Shown piece after piece: positions 16,987 through 24,506 of a DNA stretch of 40,128 nucleotides. Source of the stretch: an uncultured Gammaproteobacteria bacterium (GTDB lineage Bacteria > Pseudomonadota > Gammaproteobacteria > Arenicellales > CAJQKF01). A model generated the notes under the pieces. The model was given only the letters and a program-made list of their open reading frames with translations. It ran no database searches and was not told where the DNA came from. The first letter of the stretch is position 1. Each line of letters starts with the position of its first letter. The stretch is taken from NCBI GenBank assembly GCA_905478855.1, contig CAJQKF010000066.1, positions 1-40,128 of the forward strand, read 5' to 3'. A program made the translations under genes and the position numbers.

Positions 16987-17457
16987 CTAAGCTAACGGTA
17001 ATGCTGTCTCGTATTTGACTTGTTTCAATGCCAATGATGAACGTATGTTGGAAATACCCTCTACACCGGTTAAGTGGTTTAAAATAAAGTCCTTGAGCGT
17101 ATTGACGTCCGCAGCCACAACACGAATGAGATAGTCAGAATCCCCTGTCATTAGATAGCACTCCAGCACTTCTGGTAGTGTACTAATACTTTTCTCGAAA
17201 TTTTCCAATGCTCGCTCCGATTGTTGTTCTAGAGAAATCCTTATGAAGACTGTGAGTGCAAGGTCTACCTTTTCGGGGTCAACTAGGGTGACATGACGCT
17301 TTATGATCCCACGCTGGGTAAGTGATTTAACTCTCGCCAAGCATGGGGAAGGTGATAACCCCACCTGTTCGGCTAGCTCAACGTTGCTCAAACGAGCATT
17401 TTTCTGGAGTTCTCGTAGAATGCGTTTATCGGTATTATCAATTTTTATCTTTAGCAT
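16987..17457 (-). CDS. Lrp/AsnC-family transcriptional regulator
   Basis: 156 residues, the normal length. An N-terminal winged helix-turn-helix (KIDNTDKRILRELQKNAR, then NVELAEQVGLSPSPCLARV) is followed by the RAM ligand-binding domain (about 68-145) with VLECYLMTGDSDYLIRV. These proteins form octamers, bind amino acids and control nearby genes. It is divergent from the E1 dehydrogenase gene, 118 bases apart, which suggests it regulates that gene. Known parallels are MdeR with MdeB in Pseudomonas putida methionine catabolism and BkdR with the branched-chain keto acid dehydrogenase. The inducing amino acid is not known. Confidence 0.93.
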   Translation of the reverse strand: MLKIKIDNTDKRILRELQKNARLSNVELAEQVGLSPSPCLARVKSLTQRGIIKRHVTLVDPEKVDLALTVFIRISLEQQSERALENFEKSISTLPEVLECYLMTGDSDYLIRVVAADVNTLKDFILNHLTGVEGISNIRSSLALKQVKYETALPLA

Positions 17458-17575
17458 AATCTATCGTATTTGTTCTAAATGTAAGCATAATATTGTTCAT
17501 TATAGGTGTAACTAAGATGATTTTGTCTGAATATGCGTTGGATATTTTGATACTGTTGTCTTCCACAATAAAAAC
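17458..17575. promoter_or_regulatory. Divergent promoter region between the Lrp-type regulator and E1 gene
   Basis: 118 AT-rich bases separate the two start codons. They contain several A/T tracts (AATATTGTTCATTATA around 17488-17503 and ATATTTTGATA around 17540-17550) of the loosely conserved kind that Lrp proteins bind. No clear -35/-10 pair or perfect palindrome stands out. The call rests on gene arrangement and composition only. Confidence 0.35.
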
Positions 17576-20233
17576 ATGTTTTTTAGACCGACAATGACTG
17601 AATCTGATTTAACTACCGATGAACTAGAGTTTGAGAAAACTGAATGGATTGAGTCTCTGGATTCGTTAATTGAGAGTGACGGGGCTGAAAATGCAAGATT
17701 AATACTTCAGGCGCTAGATCGACATGCAAAAGAAATCGGCTTAGTTCAGGAATCATCGCGATTCTCACCATATAGAAATACTATTGCAGAAGAGCAACAA
17801 CCGAAGTATCCCGGCGATATAGACGTTGAGGAACGAATTACTGCCATACTGAGATGGAATGCTTTAGCGATGGTTATGCGGGCTAATCAGGCTTATGGTG
17901 AGTTAGGTGGTCATATTGCAAGTTATGCATCTGTTGCAGAGATATTCGAAATGGGTTTCAATCATTTCTTTCGTGGCGGGAATTCTGCCGATCTTGTATA
18001 TTTCCAACCCCATTCTGCGCCCGGCATCTATGCTCGAGCCTACCTAGAAGGGAGACTGGATGCACAGCATCTAGCGCACTATAGACAAGAAACTTCTGGT
18101 CATGGGCTTTGCTCTTATCCTCATCCGTGGCTGATGCCGGATTTTTGGCAATTCCCTACAGGGTCAATGGGAATTGGGCCTATTAATGCGATATACAATG
18201 CGCGTTTTATGAAGTATCTCGATTCTCGGGGTTTTACTGAAAACGAAGGCCGTAAAGTCTGGGGCGTATTTGGTGATGGGGAGATGGATGAACCTGAGTC
18301 TCTAGCCGCACTTTCTCTGGCGGCACGGGAGAAATTAGACAACCTTACATTTATCATTAATTGTAACTTACAACGACTTGATGGTCCGGTACGTGGAAAT
18401 GGGCAAATAATTCCCGAGTTAGAGTCGATTTTTCAGGGTGCCGGTTGGAATGTCATAAAGGTATTATGGGGATCTGAATGGGATGCGCTATTTGCAAAAG
18501 ATACTAATCACGCGTTGCTGAGACGTTTTGCTGCAACTGTTGATGGTAAATATCAGACATTGGGCGCAAATGATGGTGAGTACAATCTTAAGCATTTCTT
18601 TGCCGAAGATCCTGAAGTAATGAAACTGGTTGAACATATGACTGACGCTGAAATTGATGGGTTGCGTCGCGGCGGACACGATGTTCGAAAACTTTATGCT
18701 GCGTTTTCGGCGGCTAATGATTGTTTAGATCGGCCAACAGTTATCCTTGCAAAGACTAAGAAAGGATTCGGTATGGGTGAGGTTGGTGAGTCACGCATGA
18801 CTTCACATCAAACTAAAAAGCTGGGGGCTCAGGGACTTCTTGAATTTCGTGATCGATTTTCCATACCTATGTCCGACAAAGCCATCGAAGATTTGGAGTT
18901 TTACTGTCCAGATTCGGATAGTGCGGAAATGAAGTATCTGCTGGAAAGGCGGCGACAGCTTGGAGGTAGTTTACCAAAACGCTTAACACGCTCTCAATCT
19001 ATCGAATTTCCTCCACTGGATAGCTATGCTGGTTTCGTTAATGAACCTAATGATAAAGGTGGCTCAACGACGATGGCTTTCGTTCGTATGTTAGGTGGAT
19101 TGTTACGCAATGAAGATGTCGGTCCCAGAGTCGTGCCCATTGTTGCAGATGAAGCACGAACCTTTGGTATGGCCAATCTATTTCGGCAAATCGGAATCTA
19201 TTCACCCGGCGGGCAACTATATGAGCCTGAGGATTCCGCGAGTCTATTGGCATATAGAGAACAAGAAAATGGACAGCTTTTAGAAGAGGGTATATCCGAG
19301 GCAGGTGCATTAGCATCCTGGACAGCAGCAGCAACATCTTACAGTACCCATAATGTGCCAATGTTATCTGTATATATCTACTACTCGATGTTCGGCTTTC
19401 AGCGAGTAGGGGATATGATATGGGCGGCTGCGGATCAAAGAGCACGTGGTTTTCTAATTGGAGCGACTGCAGGAAAAACCACTTTGAGCGGAGAAGGATT
19501 GCAGCATCAAGATGGAAATAGTCATGTGATCGCAGCCATGGTTCCAAATTGCCGCTCCTATGATCCATGTTATGCCTATGAACTAGCTGTGATATTTGAC
19601 TATGGCTCGCGTCGAATTATGCGAGAAAATATTGATGAGTTTTACTACATTACTGTAATGAATGAAAATTATCCCCAGCCTAAAAAGCCGAGCGGTATTG
19701 AGGATGATATCGTTAAGGGAATGTACTTGTTGAGTTCAAGCAATGATGACTCGTCATTACGTCGTGTTCAATTGATGGGCAGTGGTACGATATTGCGTGA
19801 AGTAGAAGCGGCCGCAAGAATATTAGAACAAGATTATCAAATTGTGAGCGATATATGGAGTGTTACAAGTTTTACTGAATTGGCAAGAGATGGGGACGAG
19901 GTCGAACGTTATAATAGATATAACCCCAAGTCTAAAAAATTGAGGAGTCATGTTGATAGGTTGTTATCAGACAAACAGGGGCCTGTAGTTGCAGCTACTG
20001 ACTATGTTAAACAATATCCGAATCAGATTCGTGGTTTAGTTAAACGTTCGTACACTGTTTTAGGTACAGATGGGTTTGGAATGAGTGATACCCGACAAAA
20101 ATTGCGTAAACACTTTATGGTGGATAGGCATAGTATTATCATAGCGGCACTCTATGCACTTCTTGATGAAGGTGAAGCTACGGTTGCTGAGATTGAAGCG
20201 GCTAGCACTAGTAGAGAGGAACCGCTTCTTTAG
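17576..20233 (+). CDS. Homodimeric 2-oxoacid dehydrogenase E1 (pyruvate dehydrogenase AceE type)
   Basis: 885 residues, close to the 887 of E. coli AceE, and collinear with it: RITAILRWNALAMVMRANQ, GGHIASYASVAEI, YFQPHSAPGIYARAYLEGR, the thiamine-diphosphate motif starting GDGEMDEPES and ending INCNLQRLDG, GRRGGHD-type and GFGMGE loops, and ADEARTFGM with IYYSMFGFQRVGD in the second half. It decarboxylates a 2-oxo acid and passes the acyl group to an E2 lipoyl domain. No E2 or E3 gene lies nearby, so it must borrow a partner complex. Stand-alone E1s of this kind next to Lrp regulators include MdeB, a 2-oxobutyrate dehydrogenase, so it may be a specialised paralogue; pyruvate cannot be excluded. 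The start may be ATG 17576 or, six codons on, 17594 (MTESD); neither has a clear ribosome site. Confidence 0.93.
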   Translation: MFFRPTMTESDLTTDELEFEKTEWIESLDSLIESDGAENARLILQALDRHAKEIGLVQESSRFSPYRNTIAEEQQPKYPGDIDVEERITAILRWNALAMVMRANQAYGELGGHIASYASVAEIFEMGFNHFFRGGNSADLVYFQPHSAPGIYARAYLEGRLDAQHLAHYRQETSGHGLCSYPHPWLMPDFWQFPTGSMGIGPINAIYNARFMKYLDSRGFTENEGRKVWGVFGDGEMDEPESLAALSLAAREKLDNLTFIINCNLQRLDGPVRGNGQIIPELESIFQGAGWNVIKVLWGSEWDALFAKDTNHALLRRFAATVDGKYQTLGANDGEYNLKHFFAEDPEVMKLVEHMTDAEIDGLRRGGHDVRKLYAAFSAANDCLDRPTVILAKTKKGFGMGEVGESRMTSHQTKKLGAQGLLEFRDRFSIPMSDKAIEDLEFYCPDSDSAEMKYLLERRRQLGGSLPKRLTRSQSIEFPPLDSYAGFVNEPNDKGGSTTMAFVRMLGGLLRNEDVGPRVVPIVADEARTFGMANLFRQIGIYSPGGQLYEPEDSASLLAYREQENGQLLEEGISEAGALASWTAAATSYSTHNVPMLSVYIYYSMFGFQRVGDMIWAAADQRARGFLIGATAGKTTLSGEGLQHQDGNSHVIAAMVPNCRSYDPCYAYELAVIFDYGSRRIMRENIDEFYYITVMNENYPQPKKPSGIEDDIVKGMYLLSSSNDDSSLRRVQLMGSGTILREVEAAARILEQDYQIVSDIWSVTSFTELARDGDEVERYNRYNPKSKKLRSHVDRLLSDKQGPVVAATDYVKQYPNQIRGLVKRSYTVLGTDGFGMSDTRQKLRKHFMVDRHSIIIAALYALLDEGEATVAEIEAASTSREEPLL

Positions 20234-20283
20234 GTTTTATTCTTAGAAAATAAATATTCTAATTGATTCTATAGTGTTATCTC

Positions 20284-21018
20284 TTACTCTTCATCTTCGA
20301 TAAGTTCATAACGCTGCCGGCAGAAATCCATCATCGCGTGAGCATGAAACCAGTCGACTGAAAAATCGATATCCTGTTTCGCATACTCTAAGAAATAGGG
20401 ACCACCTATAGTGAAATGAGCATTTTTCACATTGTCTTTTTCAACGCCTCCATAACCGAATGGATATTCCCCGACTAACCAGTTCCAGGCAAGAGGTAAT
20501 TCACCAACTAGGCCAGCTGATTCCAGCCACTTAAATTGGTGGAGTTCTAAACCGCTAGCTGTATTTACATATTCTGGTGTGAGAGCGGTACATTGTTCGT
20601 TGTTGAACAACATTACAGATGACCAGTTCTTTTTAGGATAAGTGTACTGAACAGTACCTAGATATTTCACTTGGTCCGATGGGGAGTAGTCGTGTTTTAC
20701 AACTTGAACGGCATATTGTTTATCAAATAAATCAAATAGCTCTGTTATGTCGGTTCTTACCAACATGTCGCAATCCATAAACAGAGACTGTCCTTGGTAG
20801 CCACACAAGTAAGGTAATAAAAATCGCGTAAAGGAAAAATCGTTTGATTGCTTAGGGTCGCGTGGGCGTGTATAGATACTTATTAAGTTTTTACGTTTTA
20901 TCGGTATAAATGCAAGTGGTCGAGTAGATTTTGCCATAATGGAATGGATTAACGTATGCCACGCTGTGCTCTCCACTTTATCGTAACCGACGCCGATAGT
21001 CAGAACGTTACTATTCAT
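20284..21018 (-). CDS. GT8-like glycosyltransferase
   Basis: 244 residues. A nucleotide-sugar transferase fold is suggested by the N-terminal LTIGVGYDKVES strand, a FSFTRFLLPYLCGYQG segment, and the DxD motif in LFMDCDMLV (aspartates 82 and 84), where Mn2+ and the nucleotide sugar bind. A later NTASGLELHQFKWL segment and a C-terminal histidine (WFHAHAMM) follow. Family members transfer sugars to lipopolysaccharide, glycogenin or capsule precursors, but the acceptor cannot be inferred here. No signal peptide or membrane helix, so it is cytoplasmic. It stands alone, converging on the E1 gene, and is near the broken nucleotidyltransferase gene, so it may be a remnant of a surface-polysaccharide locus. 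Confidence 0.7.
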   Translation of the reverse strand: MNSNVLTIGVGYDKVESTAWHTLIHSIMAKSTRPLAFIPIKRKNLISIYTRPRDPKQSNDFSFTRFLLPYLCGYQGQSLFMDCDMLVRTDITELFDLFDKQYAVQVVKHDYSPSDQVKYLGTVQYTYPKKNWSSVMLFNNEQCTALTPEYVNTASGLELHQFKWLESAGLVGELPLAWNWLVGEYPFGYGGVEKDNVKNAHFTIGGPYFLEYAKQDIDFSVDWFHAHAMMDFCRQRYELIEDEE

Positions 21019-21548
21019 ATTAATATTTACCCAATTATGCTATTTGATTCGAATTTGAAATGATGTCAGAACTTGTTGTGTAGTGAACTTATAGATGTTT
21101 AACTTATATAGAGCTCGTTACTCGTTAGGTCTGAAATGGTTTTTCTATATGACCAATTCTAGCTTAAAGGATCGTTGATCGCTATGGCGACAGCTTGAAG
21201 TTACGAAAGTTATCGATAGTTACTTGCATATGAAGTTGATTGCATTGCGTGCTCGAACAACATTCGCGTATAGAATTCCTCAGCACTCTTTTTCATCATT
21301 GGCCAGGTATTCAATTTTTTTCCTAGCATTAGATGTTTTTGAATAATCAAAGAATCTTTCTAAACGGAAGTGAAGATGTTCGTTTAGATATGGGTTCACC
21401 ATTTGTGATGGCTGCCACATCAGCAGTGATGAATTATTTATGCTAAATTTGCGTTTCTACGAAAAATGTTATCCATAAACATAGCTATGGGATAGTGTTT
21501 AAAATCTGTATGTCCCTAATAACGCCGCTAACCTTGTTCGGATGATTT
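21019..21548. other. Gap upstream of the MmgE/PrpD-like gene
   Basis: 530 AT-rich bases between divergent genes (the glycosyltransferase and the MmgE/PrpD homologue). Promoters for both must lie here, but no convincing -35/-10 pair, riboswitch or strong hairpin was found. The middle (21210-21420) holds two overlapping minus-strand reading frames with protein-like composition, listed separately as a possible decayed gene. The remainder shows nothing I can name. Confidence 0.5.
21210..21420 (-). pseudogene. Possible decayed coding remnant
   Basis: On the minus strand one frame runs from an ATG at 21420 to a TGA at 21280 (46 residues, with MVNPYLNEHLHFRLERFF). A second frame, open from about 21356 to a TAA at 21210, contains MLGKKLNTWPMMKKSAEEF and FYTRMLFEHAMQ. 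Both have mixed, protein-like composition unlike the flanking DNA, and switching frame near 21355 would give one continuous C-terminal fragment of about 75 residues. I do not recognise a family. It lies just upstream of the glycosyltransferase on the same strand, so it may be the tail of a lost sugar-transfer gene. Chance open frames remain a real alternative. Confidence 0.25.
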
Positions 21549-22895
21549 ATGAATCAGGTATTACTTAAATTTATACATAACTGCCATTACGAACAACTTC
21601 CTGATTCGGTAGTACATTCTGCTCGTAGAGCCGTTTTAGATTTATTGGGTGTTGCTGTGGCGGGTACATCGACAAATTTGTCTAAGATAATAAGATTACA
21701 CGCTTTAGAACAGTTTGGCGCTATGAGTTCGAAAGTTCCATTGCTCTTTGATGGACGGATGACTAGTTTGAGTGGTGCTGCACTTGCTGGTGGAATGACA
21801 ATAGATTCAGTCGATGCGCACGACGGGCATAAACTTACCAAAGGTCATGTGGGTTGTGGGGTTTTGCCAGCATTGCTGGGCTTTTCCTTCTTAAACACAG
21901 CTCTAAGTGAGAAACAGTTTCTGACGTCACTTGTTGTTGGATATGAAGTAGGTGTGAGATGCGGAATCGCGCTTCATAAAACTGCATGCGACTATCACAC
22001 GTCAGGTGCCTGGGTGGCTCTTGCCGTTGCTGCAGTAGGCTCTCGACAGATGGGTTTGACTGATGCTCAGACCCGGGAAGCTTTAGGTATAGCTGAGTAT
22101 CATGGGCCACGAAGTCAAATGATGCGATGTATCGATCATCCTACAATGGTAAAGGATGGATCAGGGTGGGGAGCGATGGCTGGGGTTTCTGCAGCGTTGC
22201 TCGCTCGTGACGGTTTTACTGGTGCTCCAGCGATAACAACAGAGCATGAAGACGTTGCTGATGTCTGGTCTGATTTAGGCGTGATCTGGAGAATGGATGA
22301 ACAGTATATGAAACCATATCCGGTTTGTCGTTGGGCTCAACCGGGAGTCATCGCCGTTCTCGAGCTTATGAAGCGGCATGATTTTTCGTATGAACAAATT
22401 AAGGAAGTCGAAATTGGAACCTTCCATGAGTCGGCTCGGCTTGCTACCGCTCGCCCATTCACAACCGAGCAAGCACAGTATAGCCTGCCTTTTCCTGTGG
22501 CCGCAGCATTGGTTCACGGTGGGGTTGGAGTAAATGAAATTGAAGGTGAAGGGTTGCGAAACGAAAAAGTTACTTCACTAAGTGCTCGAATTAAATTAGT
22601 AGAGGTAGAACAGTACAATGAAGAATTCCCTGCACGCCGTTTTAGCCACGTAATTGTCAAACTTATAGACGGCACGGTGTTGGATTCAGGTCCGACTGAG
22701 GCGGATGGCGATCCTGAATCGCCATTAACTGATGAACAAATAGATGAAAAATTTGATCGATTTTCACGCAGTGGAATTAGTGAATCGCGAGCCGAATCTA
22801 TAAAAGATATAGCTTGGAGCTTCGGCGAACGTTCGTCGCTCGATTTGCTTTATAAAGCTATATTCGAAAAGTGTGATGTTTCCGAAGAACCATAA
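21549..22895 (+). CDS. MmgE/PrpD family protein
   Basis: 448 residues, standard for the family. N-terminal helical domain with PDSVVHSARRAVLDLLGVAVAG, then the active-site region DSVDAHDGHKLTKGHVG followed by CGVLPALL, a GVRCGIALH helix and a HPTMVKDGSGWGAMAGVSAA segment; the C-terminal domain includes KPYPVCRWAQPG. The family covers 2-methylcitrate dehydratase (PrpD), cis-aconitate decarboxylase and several epimerase-like or dehydratase proteins acting on tri- and dicarboxylic acids. No prpB or prpC is next to it, so methylcitrate is not the obvious substrate. It converges on the fumarase-like beta subunit with three bases between stops, so it may supply or consume an acid of that operon. 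Confidence 0.9.
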   Translation: MNQVLLKFIHNCHYEQLPDSVVHSARRAVLDLLGVAVAGTSTNLSKIIRLHALEQFGAMSSKVPLLFDGRMTSLSGAALAGGMTIDSVDAHDGHKLTKGHVGCGVLPALLGFSFLNTALSEKQFLTSLVVGYEVGVRCGIALHKTACDYHTSGAWVALAVAAVGSRQMGLTDAQTREALGIAEYHGPRSQMMRCIDHPTMVKDGSGWGAMAGVSAALLARDGFTGAPAITTEHEDVADVWSDLGVIWRMDEQYMKPYPVCRWAQPGVIAVLELMKRHDFSYEQIKEVEIGTFHESARLATARPFTTEQAQYSLPFPVAAALVHGGVGVNEIEGEGLRNEKVTSLSARIKLVEVEQYNEEFPARRFSHVIVKLIDGTVLDSGPTEADGDPESPLTDEQIDEKFDRFSRSGISESRAESIKDIAWSFGERSSLDLLYKAIFEKCDVSEEP

Positions 22896-22898
22896 TTT

Positions 22899-23561
22899 TT
22901 ACATAAGCTCGTCTTTTCGATTACCTGTTTCGCCATATCGATGGAGCGCGGGTTCCTTTAACCCGTCGTAAAGACCTTCTACATTTTGGTTTATCAATTC
23001 ACCTTGTTGAGCGAACAAGGAATTTCCTTGCAGGTCACTATCCACAAGAAACGGGCCAAAGTTCTTAACTTTAAAAATCCATAGCGCTTGGGCGATACCC
23101 AGTTCATTGAGCCAGTGCACAGCGTCGACTGATTGAACTCCGCGACCAAGTAACGCACCCGTGCCGTATCCAACGGTGGTTAAATATACAGCTCCCCGTG
23201 GTGCTAATATGTTTTTATAGTCGTTCACTGGCATTCCGCCTTTGCCGATTACTATTTTAGTATTTGTTAGATCCAACCATTGTGCAAGGTATTTAGAAAA
23301 ACGAAAACTGGCAGTAGCCGTTACACCACCAATATGAAACTCCCCATTCTCATTCTTTGATGCAGCGGGTGAACAATGAAAATTAACATTACTTCGCGAG
23401 GTTAAATCATCTGGTAGCTCTCTTCCATCAACCAATACTTTGTTGTACACGCCTTCGCGAGCGGTGTATACAATACCGTTTAGAAAAACTATAGAACCGA
23501 TAGCCAACTTTGCTATATCGTCCGGTGATGCCGGTAGATCCAGGTTAACTTTATTCAGCAT
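22899..23561 (-). CDS. Class I fumarase-type hydro-lyase, beta subunit
   Basis: 220 residues from the ATG at 23561, which shares its A with the TAA stop of the alpha subunit (TAATG), so translation is coupled. An upstream start would overlap the alpha gene and add unrelated residues. The fold matches the C-terminal half of class I fumarase and TtdB: IGSIVFLNGIVYTAREG near the N-terminus, then KIVIGKGGM and a YLTTVGYGTGALLG strand. The substrate-binding segment normally read TTxxRM is TATASFRFSKY. With the alpha subunit it should hydrate or dehydrate a 2-enoate dicarboxylate (fumarate, mesaconate, tartrate type). The altered signature leaves fumarate doubtful. It is the last gene of the operon. 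Confidence 0.88.
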   Translation of the reverse strand: MLNKVNLDLPASPDDIAKLAIGSIVFLNGIVYTAREGVYNKVLVDGRELPDDLTSRSNVNFHCSPAASKNENGEFHIGGVTATASFRFSKYLAQWLDLTNTKIVIGKGGMPVNDYKNILAPRGAVYLTTVGYGTGALLGRGVQSVDAVHWLNELGIAQALWIFKVKNFGPFLVDSDLQGNSLFAQQGELINQNVEGLYDGLKEPALHRYGETGNRKDELM

Positions 23562-24502
23562 TATGTATTCTCCCAAATAACAGTTTCTCGTCGATAGTAG
23601 GGTGTAAACCACATCGGATCCGTTCGATACTCAATGGTGTCATCAGCATGTATACGCGCAGTTGCTCTGCGCGATGATAGACAAAATGTATGCACACTTA
23701 TTGGCATTCCACCTGTGTGTGTATGTCCAACTTCAATATGAAGGTCGACAGCCATTGAAGAGCCGACAAAACCCATTGGACCCATTCCTATACCGTTGGC
23801 AACATCCTTTAGTTCAACTTCTAATTCTGCAATTTTTGGGTCTGGATTTCGGTTGCCAACAACACGCAGACAAGCCGCTTGTTTACCAAGTTGCATACAG
23901 GTATCTTTGGAACCACCCAGCCCGATTCCTATGATTGCGGGTTGGCAGCATAACCCGCGCTTACCAAACGAAATAAGTGTATCTAATAGAAATCTTTTGA
24001 TCCCATCGATACCGTCGCCAGGAAATAGCATACGGTAATCAGTTCCGAACAAGCCACCTTTATGGACAGTGGTGATATCGATCCAGTCTGCGTCTGGTTC
24101 GAAGCTCCATTCTACTTCCGGCGAATTGATGCCGACGTTGTTATTATTGTCTGTGCGCCATAATGGATGAACTCGGTTTGGGCGAAGAGGAACATCTATC
24201 GTCGCACGGGCAGTAGCAGAACGCATTGCTCGTTCCATCCCGGTGAATCCGCCATCAAATCGTGCATGATCTCCAACCTTTACATAATACCGTGGTAATC
24301 CAGTATCTGCACACATCGGTCGACGGTCTTCTGTTGCCGCTTCGTAGTTATTAATCATGGTTTTTATAACAAAACCTGACAACTGTTCAGATTCTTTCGC
24401 CGCTACAGATTTGATCCCGGCAAGATAGTCTTCTGGAATATCTATAGCCGCTTTTTTCATAATCTCGTAGCTGGCCTGCTCTAGTGTTGCATTGGAAATC
24501 AT
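23561..24502 (-). CDS. Class I fumarase-type hydro-lyase, alpha subunit (Fe-S)
   Basis: 313 residues from the ATG at 24502; the longer start at 24544 lies inside the flavoprotein gene and adds fourteen unrelated residues. The cluster-binding region is typical of class I fumarases and tartrate dehydratase alpha: RRPMCADTGLPRYYVKVG, then GLCCQPAIIGIGLGG with a KDTCMQLG segment, and near the C-terminus GHTHTGGMPISVHTFC. These cysteines should hold an oxygen-sensitive [4Fe-4S] cluster. It begins four bases after the flavoprotein stop and overlaps the beta gene by one base. Two separate subunits are the form seen in many archaea and some bacteria, not the fused FumA/FumB of E. coli. Activity requires the beta subunit. 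Confidence 0.92.
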   Translation of the reverse strand: MISNATLEQASYEIMKKAAIDIPEDYLAGIKSVAAKESEQLSGFVIKTMINNYEAATEDRRPMCADTGLPRYYVKVGDHARFDGGFTGMERAMRSATARATIDVPLRPNRVHPLWRTDNNNNVGINSPEVEWSFEPDADWIDITTVHKGGLFGTDYRMLFPGDGIDGIKRFLLDTLISFGKRGLCCQPAIIGIGLGGSKDTCMQLGKQAACLRVVGNRNPDPKIAELEVELKDVANGIGMGPMGFVGSSMAVDLHIEVGHTHTGGMPISVHTFCLSSRRATARIHADDTIEYRTDPMWFTPYYRRETVIWENT

Positions 24503-24506
24503 TGTT

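Noticed and set aside
19047-19568. 173-codon open frame antisense to the E1 dehydrogenase gene
   Set aside because: It is a mirror of a well-conserved coding region, with odd composition rich in histidine, leucine and arginine, no ribosome site and no family features.
20240-20275. TTAGAA / TTCTAA inverted repeat after the E1 gene
   Set aside because: A purely AT stem with no GC and no clean T-run; too weak to call a terminator.
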